A stretch of 56,244 nt of DNA. Origin: Planctomycetota bacterium. Lineage in GTDB: Bacteria > Planctomycetota > Phycisphaerae > Phycisphaerales > UBA1924. Within the stretch, counting starts at the first letter, position 1. The number at the start of each line of letters is the position of its first letter. Both the position numbers and the translations under genes were made by a program. This document shows, piece by piece, positions 6,703 to 16,004 of the stretch. The stretch covers positions 1 through 56,244 of the forward strand of contig JAFEBP010000013.1 in the NCBI GenBank assembly GCA_018242605.1. The letters run 5' to 3'. The notes under the pieces are model-generated. The model was not told where the DNA came from, searched no databases, and saw only the letters and a list, made by a program, of their open reading frames with translations.

Positions 6703-8967
6703 TCAGTCGGCGAAGCGCAGGGACACTTGGCCGTCATCAAGGAAGTAGGTACCGATAAGAGCCTTTGCGGCCGATTCTTCTGCGCCGGGGGCGCGAGCCA
6801 GGCGAATCCACAGTCGCTGACCGCCCTCGATCACACGCACATCGACAGATGCATAGCCCGCGTTCCGCAAGCCGGCACCCAGCTCGCGTGCGAAGTTGGC
6901 GGGATCGACGCGGGTCTCCCACAACAGACTGTCGGCCACGGGCTCCAGGCGCTTGGTGAGCAGGTCAAGTTCGCGCTGATTGAGGAGGGGGCCCTGAAGG
7001 CGGACTTTGCCGGAAAGTGGGACCTGTGTGAGCGTGAGCTGGGCCAGAGGGGCCAGCGAACGAACTGACCGCTCGATCGAATCGAGCGGGGGCGGCTCCG
7101 GCACCGCCGGCGCGGGCGGCGGCGGGAGCTGGGCCAGCTGAAGTTCGGCAGAGCGCGTGTCGACCCGCGAGATCTCAACCGCGCGACGGGCGGGCTGGAA
7201 GCCGTCTTTGGCTGCGCGGATCGTCCACTCACCCACCTCGCGTTCCACCGTTGCGGATCCGTCCGTGAGGGGAATTTCCTCGGACTCCACACCGGGCCGC
7301 TCGATGGTGACCCGGGCGTCGATCGGCTTGACCGTGATGCGCAGAGCCCCCAATCTGCTGATGAGCCGGAGTGCTCCGGGCTGCTGTGTTCCGGGTGTGA
7401 CGCGGAGCGATGCTGATTCCGAGGCGAGGACGAACCGTGAATCCTGCCCCGCCAAGGACAGGGCCTGCGGATCGGCGTCGAAGGTGACGCGGCCCTCTGA
7501 ATCGGCGGTGACGGTCTGGCGAGAACCATCGGAAAAGGAGATCGTCAAAGGGAACGACGGACGCGCCGGCTCTGTCTTGAGCACGACATGCACGGGCGGT
7601 TCGCGCGTGAATGAAGCCTGCGCCGTGCACAAAGGGCGCCCGTGTGCGTCGAGCAGCCGGATGACTCCGAGGGCGGTCCGCGGCGCCGACAGCTTGACCG
7701 AGCCATCGAAGCCCCTGGTCTGCGAGCCCGAATCTCGTTCGAGGGCGGCGTGGAGCGGCGTGGTGGCGCCTTCGAGTTCAACCTCGACCGAGGCATCTGC
7801 CGGCGCGTTGCCGGCGCGAACACGCAGTTCGCCCGCCGGCCCTTGGAATGAAATCGAGGAACCGTCCGGGAGCTCGAGGAACGGGCGTGGCCGCAGCTCG
7901 ATCCACGCGCCGCACCCGATCGCGATGAGCGCAAGACCGCAGAGGGCGATCGTCTTTCTGTGCTTCTTCCATCGCTTTCCGCGGCGGCTGGGCGCGGGCG
8001 ACGGGGGCGTGGCGAGCGTTGACTCCTCTCCTCCCAGTTCGCCCAGCGCGTCGAGCACCTCCTGAGCGGATTGGTACCGCTGGTCGAGCGGCTTGGCCAT
8101 CATTTTTCGGATGATCTCTGACAACTCGCGGGAAACACCCTCAACCACCTCGTGGGCGGGCGCCACCTCCAGGTTGGGAGACACGTGCCACTGCATCCAA
8201 CCGGCGACGGACGCGGTGGGGTCGGTCGCGGCGTCTTCGGTCAGTTCGGGGAACTGATCCGCGAATCTGCGGGCGCCCAGGAGCATCGAGTACGCGACAA
8301 AGCCAAGGGAGTAGATATCGCTGGCCGGGGACTCGACCGCGTGGGGCTTGCCCGAAGTTTCGGAAGGACAGAACTCGGGCGCAATGAACCGGACGCTCTC
8401 GGCCGAAGACGGCAGGTTCGGATGTTTGTGCCCGGCGAGCTCGAGGTCGGCGATGCGGTAGGTGGCGTGCTCCCCCTCACCGGTGACCAGGATGTTCCGG
8501 GGCTTGATGTCGCGGTGCAGCACCGGGGCGGTCTCGAAGGTGTGCAGATGGTGCAACCCCCTCGCCACGTGGTGGATCATGCGGGCCACCTCCCGTTCGG
8601 ACGTGGGATCGTCCCCGATCCGATCCTGGAGGCACTGGGGCATCCACTCCATGGCGATCCAGTACTCGCTCTCGCTGAGACGTCCGCACTCGACGATGCC
8701 CACGATGTGCGGGTGCGAACCGAACTCGAGCAACGCGAGGGCTTCGCGCTCGAACTTGTCCATATAGCGAGAGTCGGAAGGATCAGGGCTGCGCAGGATC
8801 TTCACGGCGACGGGGCGCTTCATGCCGTTGGCCAGCGTCTCCTCGGCCTGGTACACAACGCCCGCATGGCCGCGGCCGTGCGGACGCAGCAGCGTGAAGC
8901 GACCGATGGTCTTGGGTGCGCCGGGGTGCTGGGCGGGGGAGGATGGCTTCTTGGTGGTTGCGTTCAT
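6703..8967 (-). CDS. Membrane Ser/Thr protein kinase, last gene of the Tad locus
   Basis: A 754-residue protein. The Hanks-type kinase domain spans about residues 21-310: glycine loop GRGHAGVVY (31-39), VAVK lysine 56, alpha-C Glu 74, catalytic HRDIKPRN (151-158) and APE-like APEF. The DFG motif is replaced by DLE (174-176): the metal-binding Asp is kept but the Gly is lost. A transmembrane helix lies at about 339-357. The extracytoplasmic part has beta-rich PEGA-like segments (around IERPGVESEEIPL and GEWTIRAAKDGFQPA) and a BON-like C-terminal module. It follows two FHA-domain genes, so phosphothreonine signalling to the pilus ATPase is inferred. A copy of the bipartite promoter-like element lies 69 nt before the start, inside the FHA gene. 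Confidence 0.93.
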   Translation of the reverse strand: MNATTKKPSSPAQHPGAPKTIGRFTLLRPHGRGHAGVVYQAEETLANGMKRPVAVKILRSPDPSDSRYMDKFEREALALLEFGSHPHIVGIVECGRLSESEYWIAMEWMPQCLQDRIGDDPTSEREVARMIHHVARGLHHLHTFETAPVLHRDIKPRNILVTGEGEHATYRIADLELAGHKHPNLPSSAESVRFIAPEFCPSETSGKPHAVESPASDIYSLGFVAYSMLLGARRFADQFPELTEDAATDPTASVAGWMQWHVSPNLEVAPAHEVVEGVSRELSEIIRKMMAKPLDQRYQSAQEVLDALGELGGEESTLATPPSPAPSRRGKRWKKHRKTIALCGLALIAIGCGAWIELRPRPFLELPDGSSISFQGPAGELRVRAGNAPADASVEVELEGATTPLHAALERDSGSQTRGFDGSVKLSAPRTALGVIRLLDAHGRPLCTAQASFTREPPVHVVLKTEPARPSFPLTISFSDGSRQTVTADSEGRVTFDADPQALSLAGQDSRFVLASESASLRVTPGTQQPGALRLISRLGALRITVKPIDARVTIERPGVESEEIPLTDGSATVEREVGEWTIRAAKDGFQPARRAVEISRVDTRSAELQLAQLPPPPAPAVPEPPPLDSIERSVRSLAPLAQLTLTQVPLSGKVRLQGPLLNQRELDLLTKRLEPVADSLLWETRVDPANFARELGAGLRNAGYASVDVRVIEGGQRLWIRLARAPGAEESAAKALIGTYFLDDGQVSLRFAD

Positions 8968-9003
8968 GGATCAACTCGGTCGGGTGATGGGAAGGGGTCG
9001 GCT

Positions 9004-9735
9004 TCAGCGGGCGGAGGCCGTTCGCCCTCTCTCTAAAGCGAATCCGTAGAGCGCTCCGATCAGCCGATCGGCGTCCGGCGACACCTTGTCACCGGTGGCG
9101 GCCACCTGCTGAAGAGCGCGGAGCGCCGATTCGGGGTCGGCCGCCCGTCCCATCAGCGCGGCGCTGCGGGTGGCCAGGCGCTGGTAGAGTTCGTGGGCAC
9201 GCGGATCGCCCTGCTGCTCACGGTGCCACGCGTTCGCCAACTCCTGGGCGAAGACTGGCCCGAAGCCGTCGGCGATGTTGCTCTCGGGAAGCGTGCGCTG
9301 CAGAATAAGGAAGGCGCGATCCCAGTTCTCTTCGCGCCGCGCCGCCGCGGCCCGCGGGCGCAGCGCCGCCAACAGCACGGCGGCGACGACGCACATCGTG
9401 AGGGCCAAGGCGACTAGCCGAGGCGTATTGCTCCTCACCGGCGGCAGCGAAACCCGCAGAGTGGTCTGGTCCGAGATGGTGATGGTGTCGCCGTGCTTGA
9501 GTCTCACGGTTCGCTGCGCCAACTTGCCACTCACATGCGTGCCGCCGGGCGCGAAGTTCTCGAACGTCGCGTGGGTCTCGCTGACATCGACCGCTGCGTG
9601 CTCCCAATGGACGCCGGGCTCATCGATGCGAAGATCCGCCGACGAAGACCGCCCGATGCTGACCCTGCCACGAGCCCGGACGACGCATCGGCCCGCCAGC
9701 GGGCCGGAGGTGATCTTCAGTGTGAGAACGCTCAT
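9004..9735 (-). CDS. FHA-domain single-pass membrane protein
   Basis: A 243-residue protein starting at ATG 9735. Residues 1-95 are an FHA fold: RVSIGRSSSADLRI, a degenerate SxxH loop (VHWEHAAVDV), then the LKHGDTITI strand. A transmembrane helix follows at about 108-128 (RLVALALTMCVVAAVLLAAL). The C-terminal 110 residues are helical and TPR-like (WDRAFLILQ, HELYQRLATRSAALMG, ALRALQQVA). FHA domains bind phosphothreonine peptides, and the kinase gene begins 36 nt downstream, so this is the likely receptor or adaptor of that kinase. The open frame upstream of 9735 is in the TadC gene region and not protein-like. Confidence 0.88.
   Translation of the reverse strand: MSVLTLKITSGPLAGRCVVRARGRVSIGRSSSADLRIDEPGVHWEHAAVDVSETHATFENFAPGGTHVSGKLAQRTVRLKHGDTITISDQTTLRVSLPPVRSNTPRLVALALTMCVVAAVLLAALRPRAAAARREENWDRAFLILQRTLPESNIADGFGPVFAQELANAWHREQQGDPRAHELYQRLATRSAALMGRAADPESALRALQQVAATGDKVSPDADRLIGALYGFALERGRTASAR
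9036..9062 (-). promoter_or_regulatory. Bipartite TGATCGG-N14-TCGCTT element, copy 1 (before kinase)
   Basis: On the minus strand TGATCGG (9062-9056) is followed after 14 nt by TCGCTT (9041-9036), 69 nt before the kinase start. It lies within the 3' coding end of the FHA gene. It is one of seven same-strand copies in the locus. A promoter role is inferred. Confidence 0.55.
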
Positions 9736-9761
9736 CGTGCGACTCCTCGTGTGCCGGAAGG

Positions 9762-10661
9762 TCAGAAGGGAAGCCCGTCGCGCAGAATCTTGAGGAAGAA
9801 CGGCCCGAGCAACAGCAGCAAGGTCGCGACCAGGACGATCACGGCCGGGCCCATGATCTTGACCCCCGCCGACCCCGCGGCGGCCTCCGCCGCGTGGATG
9901 CGCTGCAGACGGACGCGATCGGCGAACTGCTCCATCGCGTCGGCGATCGGGCGGCCGAGTTGCTCGGCCTGGGCGAGGGTGGCGACGAAGCTGCTCACCT
10001 CGGCCACGTCGACACGTTCGGCCATCTCCTGCAGCGCGGCGCCGCGCGTCGTTCCCATGTTGATGGAGCGCAGCGCCCGCGACAGTTCGCGTCCCAGCGG
10101 TGAGTTGGCGCGGTCGAGCGCGACCCTGGCCAGGGCGATCGCCGGCGAGGCCCCGGCGCGGCAGAGCAGAACGAGCAGGTCCAACGCGTACGGAAAATCT
10201 CGACGGATCGCCTTCTGCCGCGCCAGGTGCAATGAACGCAGTTCCAGCAGGGCGATGGCGACGAACCCGGGAGCGATGAGCACGCTCAACGCCGCGCTGG
10301 TCTTCCAACCGCCGATATACAACAACGATCCGCACACGGCGGCCGCCGCCGCGCCGACGACGGTGGTCAGCCCCAGGAGACGGTGGGGTCCCAACCGCTC
10401 CGCGTTCGGATCGAGCCCGGCGCGGACGCGAACCATGTTGATGATCGTTTCCGGATAGATCGCGCGTGCGAGCGGCGCGGCGGCCTCGCCGACGGCCAAC
10501 GAGACCGCGGCTCCCAATCCCGTTCCCGGCCCGGGAGCGCCCAGGCTTTCAGAGACGCGGCGGGCGCTGAGGTACACCGCCCCCGCGCACGCGAGAACAG
10601 CCAGAAAGACGAGCCCCGCGGCCAGGAGGTGCCCGTAGAGTTGAAGTACCGGGGTGTTCAT
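9762..10661 (-). CDS. tadC: TadC-type inner-membrane pilus assembly protein (T2SSF)
   Basis: A 299-residue protein of the type II secretion F family. Membrane helices are visible near the N-terminus (HLLAAGLVFLAVLACAGAVYL), in the middle and at the extreme C-terminus (PAVIVLVATLLLLLGPFFL). The cytoplasmic T2SSF core carries the typical pattern FPYALDLLVLLCRAGASPAIAL and a later ELGRPIADAM-like turn. With TadB it forms the platform on which the CpaF ATPase works. It lies 26 nt upstream of the FHA gene and 24 nt downstream of tadB. Confidence 0.92.
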   Translation of the reverse strand: MNTPVLQLYGHLLAAGLVFLAVLACAGAVYLSARRVSESLGAPGPGTGLGAAVSLAVGEAAAPLARAIYPETIINMVRVRAGLDPNAERLGPHRLLGLTTVVGAAAAAVCGSLLYIGGWKTSAALSVLIAPGFVAIALLELRSLHLARQKAIRRDFPYALDLLVLLCRAGASPAIALARVALDRANSPLGRELSRALRSINMGTTRGAALQEMAERVDVAEVSSFVATLAQAEQLGRPIADAMEQFADRVRLQRIHAAEAAAGSAGVKIMGPAVIVLVATLLLLLGPFFLKILRDGLPF

Positions 10662-10685
10662 GGGTGACCTTGTGGTGAGGTGCGT

Positions 10686-11537
10686 TCAGATATCAACACC
10701 GATGATGCGGCGGGCCCAGGCGATCGCACCGAAGATGATCGCGGCGGACACGCCCAGCAACAGCCAGCCCAGAGGCGTGTTGATGAGCAACCGGACCGCG
10801 TCCGGGTCGACGAAGTACGTCATGGCGACGAAGACGAACGGTGCGACGTACAGGCACTTGAGGTTGAGTCGACCTGCGGAGGTGGCCGACTTGACCTTTC
10901 CCCGCATGACATGAATCGCTTCGATGGCCTTGGCGATGCGGTTGAGAACGTTCCCGATGTCGCCGCCCATCTCGCGTCCCACGAGCAGGGCCGAGGCGAA
11001 GAGATTGAAGTCCGCCAGGTCCAAACGGCGGCGGGCGGCCTCGATGGTGTCCGACAGCGGGGCCCCGGCTTTGTAGCGGTTGCTCATCAGCCGCAGCTCG
11101 GTCCGGATCGGTTGCGGGGAGTTTGCAGCCGCGCGGGCGATGGCCTCGGGCAACGTGCAACCCGCGTTCACCGCGGCGGCGAACGATCGGATCGCTTCGG
11201 GGAGCTGGGCCTCGATGCGTGCGCGACGACGCTGCCACATGACCTTCGCGGCGATGTTGCGGGCGAACCAGCACGCGCCCACCGCGGGCGCCACCATCCA
11301 CCACCGCGGCGCGAGCACGATGCAGATGAACGCGACGGTGACAACACCCGCGTAGTACAGCGCGGCGTATTGCTCGTACGGCACTGGGGTGGGCGAGGCC
11401 TTCTCGGAGGCCGTTCGCCACCACTCCAGTTCCTCGGCGTGGAAGCGGCGGAGCGGCCCGCGCAGACCCCACGCGAACGCGGGGATGAGCAACGCCGCCG
11501 AGGCGGCGGTGGTGACGATGAGGTGGGTGGTGTTCAC
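10686..11537 (-). CDS. tadB: TadB-type inner-membrane pilus assembly protein (T2SSF)
   Basis: A 283-residue protein. The GTG start at 11537 overlaps the stop of the FHA-CpaF gene by 4 nt, which indicates translational coupling; the frame upstream of it belongs to cpaF antisense reading. Two helices near residues 60-105 and two at the C-terminus flank the T2SSF core (LPEAIRSFAAAVNAGCTLPEAIARAA, then LLVGREMGGDIGNVLNRIAKAI). TadB and TadC together replace the single PilC/GspF platform of other type IV filaments. Confidence 0.92.
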   Translation of the reverse strand: MNTTHLIVTTAASAALLIPAFAWGLRGPLRRFHAEELEWWRTASEKASPTPVPYEQYAALYYAGVVTVAFICIVLAPRWWMVAPAVGACWFARNIAAKVMWQRRRARIEAQLPEAIRSFAAAVNAGCTLPEAIARAAANSPQPIRTELRLMSNRYKAGAPLSDTIEAARRRLDLADFNLFASALLVGREMGGDIGNVLNRIAKAIEAIHVMRGKVKSATSAGRLNLKCLYVAPFVFVAMTYFVDPDAVRLLINTPLGWLLLGVSAAIIFGAIAWARRIIGVDI

Positions 11538-13420
11538 GCGGCCTCCGAACTGAGCCACTCGGAATCGGTCAACAAGCCGGACGCAACGAACGAGGGCAGG
11601 AAGCTCGGCATGTACCCGGTGGCCCGCAAGCGGCCGTCGCGACCGGCGGAGAAGATCTGTTCCACCTCGACTTCCCCGGTGCCGGGATTGATGCCCATCA
11701 CTTCGGCGATCTGGGTGATGCGACGGCCAACCCCGAGGCGTTGGATGTAGACAACCAGGTTGATGGCCTGCGAGACCTGCCGCCTCACGGCGGGCAGGGG
11801 AAGATCGATCGCGGAGCAGATCAGCGTTTCCAGACGGGACATGACGTCTTCGGCGCTGTTGGCGTGGATCGTGGTGAGACAGCCGGCGTGGCCGGTGTTC
11901 ATGGCCTGGAGCATGTCGATGGCTTCGCCGCCCCGGCATTCCCCGACGATCACGCGGTCCGGCCGCATGCGCAGCGCGTTCTTGACCAGTTCGCGGATGG
12001 TGACCTCGCCGCGACCTTCGGAGTTCTGCGGGCGTGCCTCCAGAGAGACAACGTGCTCGTGATCCAGGCGGAGCTCGGCCGCGTCTTCGATGGTGACGAT
12101 GCGCTCGCCGGCGGGGATGAGCCTGCCCAGGGCGTTGAGCAACGTCGTCTTTCCGGCGCCGGTGCCGCCCGCGACGATAATGTTCTTCCTGCCGCGGACG
12201 GCGGCGGAGAGGAACGCGGCGGCGCCCCGGTTGAGCAACTTGTTAGCCACGAGCTCGTCGATGTTCCCGGCCTGCTTGCCGAAGCGCCGGATCGTGAGGC
12301 ACGGTCCGCGGAGCGCCAGAGGAGGGATGATGGCGTGCACGCGTGCCTTGGGGAGCCGCGCGTCGACGGTCGGCTGGGAGAGGTCGATTCGGCGCCCCAA
12401 CGGCGCCACGATGCGCTCGATGACGGAGAGAAGGAGGTCGTTGTTCACGAACGTCTTGTTGCTGCGAACGACCTCCGAGTACGTCTTCTTGTCCGGGAGC
12501 GTGCGGACGCGCTCGACGTACACCAGCGAGGGTTCCACCACCATGATCTCGTTGATCCCGGGCGCGTCCATCAGGTCCTGGAGCGGCCCCAGGCCGAACA
12601 GCAGGTCGCAGGTGAGCTTTTTGAGCAGCTGCCCGATGATGTACTCCACCAGCGGCTGGCTCATCTTGGCGGCGCAAACGCGCACGGTTCGATCAAAGGC
12701 GGCCTCCGCCTCGGCGCTCATCGGCTCGTCGGGGACGATGCCGGGCACCTCCCGCAGCACCTGCTCCAGGCACCGCACGGCCTGCATCTCCATGTTGTGA
12801 TTGCGGCCGGGCGTCCGAACTCGCGGGGCGGGAGCCGCGGCATCGTCGCGCTGAGCGCGGTCCTTGATCTCGAACCGCGTCTTGAACGCCTGAACGAGCA
12901 GGCGGGAGCGCATGGCGTCATCGGAAATGACCCGCGCACGCAGCTCGTTGTGGAGCACATCATCGATCGCCTTGTTGACCTCGTCGAGTTGGTCTGGCGA
13001 CGGGCCGCCCTCGCGCACCTCGAAGACATGGAGATTGATGCGCTGGAGGGTGAGCGCGTGAAGGTCGTGCTGCAGGCGGTGCATCTCGACCGATTCGTCC
13101 TCTCGCGAGGAATCGACCGCGGTGGAGGAATCGAGTGTGATCGTGAACTGCGCGAGCGAGAGTGTGCTGATGTCGCGCAACCGGCGCGTGACCCCGTGGC
13201 CGATCGATTGGCCGTCCAGCACCACCTTGTCGGCGCCCGGACGCACGCTGGCGACCCAACCGTTGTTGCGCCGCTGCACGCTCACGTGATCCGGCCAGAC
13301 GAAGCGGGCGGACGGCAGGCGCACGTGCGCCGCGGGCCCGCTGCCGATGATGAAGTCCGATCTGGCCTCGAACGCGAGGCTGCTCGTGTTGTCGACGATG
13401 TTCTGGACGATAACGCGCAC
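11534..13420 (-). CDS. cpaF: FHA-domain / CpaF (TadA) secretion ATPase fusion
   Basis: A 628-residue protein. The GTG at 13420 is preceded by AAGGAG and begins VRVIVQNIVDN. Residues 1-100 look like an FHA domain (DFIIGSGPAAHVRLP, then DHVSVQRRNNGWV, then VVLDGQSI). A helical linker and the CpaF N-terminal domain follow (PLQDLMDAPGINEIMVV). The ATPase has Walker A AGGTGAGKTT, an Asp box region VTIEDAAELRL, and the His box TGHAGCLTTIHAN. It powers filament assembly at the cytoplasmic membrane. The FHA fusion, with a kinase in the same unit, suggests that assembly is gated by phosphorylation. It is much longer than a plain CpaF. Confidence 0.93.
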   Translation of the reverse strand: MRVIVQNIVDNTSSLAFEARSDFIIGSGPAAHVRLPSARFVWPDHVSVQRRNNGWVASVRPGADKVVLDGQSIGHGVTRRLRDISTLSLAQFTITLDSSTAVDSSREDESVEMHRLQHDLHALTLQRINLHVFEVREGGPSPDQLDEVNKAIDDVLHNELRARVISDDAMRSRLLVQAFKTRFEIKDRAQRDDAAAPAPRVRTPGRNHNMEMQAVRCLEQVLREVPGIVPDEPMSAEAEAAFDRTVRVCAAKMSQPLVEYIIGQLLKKLTCDLLFGLGPLQDLMDAPGINEIMVVEPSLVYVERVRTLPDKKTYSEVVRSNKTFVNNDLLLSVIERIVAPLGRRIDLSQPTVDARLPKARVHAIIPPLALRGPCLTIRRFGKQAGNIDELVANKLLNRGAAAFLSAAVRGRKNIIVAGGTGAGKTTLLNALGRLIPAGERIVTIEDAAELRLDHEHVVSLEARPQNSEGRGEVTIRELVKNALRMRPDRVIVGECRGGEAIDMLQAMNTGHAGCLTTIHANSAEDVMSRLETLICSAIDLPLPAVRRQVSQAINLVVYIQRLGVGRRITQIAEVMGINPGTGEVEVEQIFSAGRDGRLRATGYMPSFLPSFVASGLLTDSEWLSSEAA

Positions 13421-13460
13421 CGGTAGTCTCCTTGCGTGCGATGGATGGCGTGCCGGGCAT

Positions 13461-14216
13461 TCAGCGGGCCGAGAGGGCGTCAGCACGCCCGTCTCCGCTG
13501 ATGCTGACGGTCAGGGGCAGACGCATGTCGCGGGACTCGGCCAGCAGAAGTTGCAACTGCTCGTGCGTGATCTGGATCATGATGGCGCGACCCCTCCCAT
13601 GCCCGGGATCATCCAGTTCGTCCGACATGGTGACCTGATCGTCGCGGAGCACGTTGCCGACGGATTTGACCAACACGCCCTTGAGCAGGAGCTTGGGGGC
13701 CACCTCGTCCGCCCCCTGCTGACGCAACATGGCGCCGATGATCTCCGCGGGTTCTGAGTTCTTTGGAACAGCCGGCACCTCGGCCTGCCGGGGTGTGCAC
13801 ACGTACACGTTGATATACCGGCCCGGGGCGATGTTCGTGGTGTCCCGGGGCGCGATGGCCAACCCCTCGTACCCAGGATCGATCTGGAACGACGTCATCG
13901 GGACGAACATGGGTTCGCTGAAGAAGGCGCCCTTGGGGACCGGGTTGCTCACCGTGCGACCGATGGTCAGGTCCCGCTCGGCCGCGCTGTACGTCGACTT
14001 CAGAAAGTTGTCGTCGATCACCGGGTAGGTCTGCTCGACAATGTCCCCCTTCTGCAGCGTGGTGTTCGCCGGCAGGTCCCGCGCCGCCACGAGCACCGTG
14101 GCCGTGGGGATCGGCTTGGGCGTGTTGGCCTTGAGGTACAACACAGCCGACGCGGCGGCGAGCAGCCCGCACAGGCCGGCGGCGGCGAGGAAGAGTTTGT
14201 CGTTTTTCTCCAGCAT
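13461..14216 (-). CDS. cpaB: CpaB/RcpC Flp pilus assembly protein
   Basis: A 251-residue protein. The ATG at 14216 has GGAG 7 nt upstream. An N-terminal transmembrane helix (LFLAAAGLCGLLAAASAVLYL) is followed by a SAF-like domain, TVLVAARDLPANTTLQKGDI, and the RcpC region with GRTVSNPVPKGAFFSEPM and GRYINVYVCTPRQ. In other Tad systems CpaB works next to the secretin CpaC/RcpA in the periplasm. Here no secretin gene is present. One copy of the bipartite element lies 35 nt before the start. Confidence 0.9.
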   Translation of the reverse strand: MLEKNDKLFLAAAGLCGLLAAASAVLYLKANTPKPIPTATVLVAARDLPANTTLQKGDIVEQTYPVIDDNFLKSTYSAAERDLTIGRTVSNPVPKGAFFSEPMFVPMTSFQIDPGYEGLAIAPRDTTNIAPGRYINVYVCTPRQAEVPAVPKNSEPAEIIGAMLRQQGADEVAPKLLLKGVLVKSVGNVLRDDQVTMSDELDDPGHGRGRAIMIQITHEQLQLLLAESRDMRLPLTVSISGDGRADALSAR

Positions 14217-14251
14217 GGTCGTTCTCCGGTTGAAAGGGGTGTCATTCCCTG

Positions 14252-14279
14252 AAGCGAAGAACCCGACCCGATCCGATCA
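14252..14279 (-). promoter_or_regulatory. Bipartite TGATCGG-N15-TCGCTT element, copy 2 (before cpaB)
   Basis: TGATCGG (14279-14273) and TCGCTT (14257-14252) on the minus strand are separated by 15 nt. The copy lies in the 98-nt gap between the TadE-like gene and cpaB, 35 nt before the cpaB start. Confidence 0.55.
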
Positions 14280-14314
14280 CTGCCATGGCCGATTGAGGGC
14301 GATGATCCGGACGC

Positions 14315-14863
14315 TCAGTCCGCGAGTTTGAGCGGGCCGTCCACCCGGCCGATCGACTTCTCGATGGAGTTGGCAAACCAGGATCGCACGCGACCGGTAT
14401 CGGATCCGCTCTGTGTGTAACCGTTGGTGCCGCCGGTGTAAGTCCAGGCTTCCTTTAGCGCTCCGCCCCGGCGGTCAAGCCGGATGGGCCCGATCAGGCC
14501 GAAAGCGCCGGCCTTGGCCGCAACCCTGGGCCTCAAACGCGTGTTGACGGGGGAGTTGGGGAGCCCTCCGACGGCAAGGTCCTCGGGCACCGCGGGATAC
14601 CGACCGTTGCTGACCGCATGGAACGCGCGGCGACCCGACACCGGCGCGTCGCGGCCCGAGGTATGACCGCCGGTGGCTCGCGCGAAGACGCGATCGTGCA
14701 TCCTCGCCCGCAGCGACAGATCGGCCATGTAGATGCGCCAGACCGCGAGGCTGAACATGGTGAGCGACACCAGGGCCACCACGAGCAGCAGCAGCTCGAG
14801 CATCGCCGTGCCGCGTCGACCGCGATCAGTGCTGGGTGAGGTCTTGGAGTGCGCGAGGGTCAT
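14315..14863 (-). CDS. TadE-like minor pseudopilin
   Basis: A 182-residue protein. The ATG at 14863 has GGGAG 8 nt upstream and overlaps the end of the TadG-like gene by 38 nt. The N-terminus has the TadE/G prepilin pattern: RRGTAMLELLLLVVALVSLTMFSLAVW, with Gly, then Glu at the start of the hydrophobic helix. The rest is a periplasmic domain without recognised motifs. It would be processed by the prepilin peptidase at 16597-17304. Confidence 0.75.
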   Translation of the reverse strand: MTLAHSKTSPSTDRGRRGTAMLELLLLVVALVSLTMFSLAVWRIYMADLSLRARMHDRVFARATGGHTSGRDAPVSGRRAFHAVSNGRYPAVPEDLAVGGLPNSPVNTRLRPRVAAKAGAFGLIGPIRLDRRGGALKEAWTYTGGTNGYTQSGSDTGRVRSWFANSIEKSIGRVDGPLKLAD

Positions 14864-16004
14864 AGTTTGGGCTCCCGATGTCGTCAAACCAGGCGGCCAG
14901 CGCGGGGTCTTGCTCCAGCAGCTTCGGCAACGCGCGAGCGAAGGTCAGACGGGGCTGCCACTGCCAACCGCAGGTGCTCCAGATTCGCCAGTGGAACGGG
15001 ATCTGCTGACCCTCGTCGGCGAGATGAAAAGTCTCGGCTTGAGCGACGGCCATCGCGCTACCGGTCTTGTTGAACGGGCGTCGGTTGAGCCCCGCGAACA
15101 CCCGCGACTCGTGGGACCCCTCTGGATGACGCGCCACCGCCGTCACGGCGAAGGCGTAGTTGCGTTCCTGCCGCTTGGGCTTCTTCTCCAGGAATCCGTC
15201 GTGGGTATCGAGCACGATGAAGCGGCCGCGGATATCAAAGGCGACCACGGCGCCCATCGCGCTGGTCCAGCGTGCCCAGACGTCGCTGCCTCGGCCGTAG
15301 TGAATCCGCGAGAGCGTGCCATCCCAACCCTGACGATCGGTCTTGATTCGCTGCTCCAATAGGTAGGCGATCGTGAGCAGTCGCTCTTCCATGCCGCGGG
15401 GCTTTCGCACCGGCGCGCGGACGCGGCCGTCGGAAGAACCCAACTGGACCAGCTTGATCTGCACGCCATAAAAGTCCTCGACCTTGGCGCGCTGATCCTC
15501 AACAATTCCCGGCGTGGCTGCCAGAAGGTCCTTCTGCCAGGTGTTGATCTTCTTGATGCGCTTGATGAGTGAACGCGAGGCCATCTGGCGAGCGCCGGTG
15601 GGGCCGGCCTTGGCGATGAACTTGGCGAGTTGCGGGGCCTCGAACGCGGCGATGCGTGCTGCGACCACGGGCGCGAACCAGCCCGCCGAGGAGATCGCCT
15701 CTTCCCAGTTGTCGATGATCTCCGCGACCGTGGGCCACACCGCCCACGCCAGCGCCTCGGCGGACCCGGTCCGAACGATGTTGATGTTGGTCGCGGTGAC
15801 CAGATTCACTGTCCGGCTCGTCACCACGGTGGCGGAATGTGCGGCCGCGTCCGCCGCGGTCTGCATGTGCATCTTTGAGGATGTAGCACGCCCGGTGTTG
15901 ATAACCAGGGCGAGCGCGGCGATGATGACCACCAGGAGCACGCCCGTGAGCAGGTGCATGAACCCCCGCGTATCGGCGTGGAAGCGGCGGAGCAACGAGG
16001 TCAT
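14826..16004 (-). CDS. TadG-like pilus assembly protein
   Basis: A 392-residue protein. Its ATG overlaps the stop of the TadE gene by 4 nt (ATGA). The N-terminus (RRFHADTRGFMHLLTGVLLVVIIAALALVINTG) is followed by the characteristic TadG segment KMHMQTAADAAAHSAT. No von Willebrand MIDAS motif is obvious in the C-terminal part, unlike many TadG proteins, so it belongs to a shorter variant. It is predicted to be anchored in the inner membrane with a large periplasmic domain. Confidence 0.8.
   Translation of the reverse strand: MTSLLRRFHADTRGFMHLLTGVLLVVIIAALALVINTGRATSSKMHMQTAADAAAHSATVVTSRTVNLVTATNINIVRTGSAEALAWAVWPTVAEIIDNWEEAISSAGWFAPVVAARIAAFEAPQLAKFIAKAGPTGARQMASRSLIKRIKKINTWQKDLLAATPGIVEDQRAKVEDFYGVQIKLVQLGSSDGRVRAPVRKPRGMEERLLTIAYLLEQRIKTDRQGWDGTLSRIHYGRGSDVWARWTSAMGAVVAFDIRGRFIVLDTHDGFLEKKPKRQERNYAFAVTAVARHPEGSHESRVFAGLNRRPFNKTGSAMAVAQAETFHLADEGQQIPFHWRIWSTCGWQWQPRLTFARALPKLLEQDPALAAWFDDIGSPNYDPRALQDLTQH

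Noticed and set aside
6167..6703. Full 178-codon minus-strand ORF
   Set aside because: The part above 6376 crosses the tRNA remnant and the terminator, and reads Arg/Ser-rich. Only the lower part could be genuine.
11741..13426. Plus-strand ORF of 561 codons opposite the FHA-CpaF gene
   Set aside because: Antisense shadow; the minus strand has Walker A and the other CpaF motifs.
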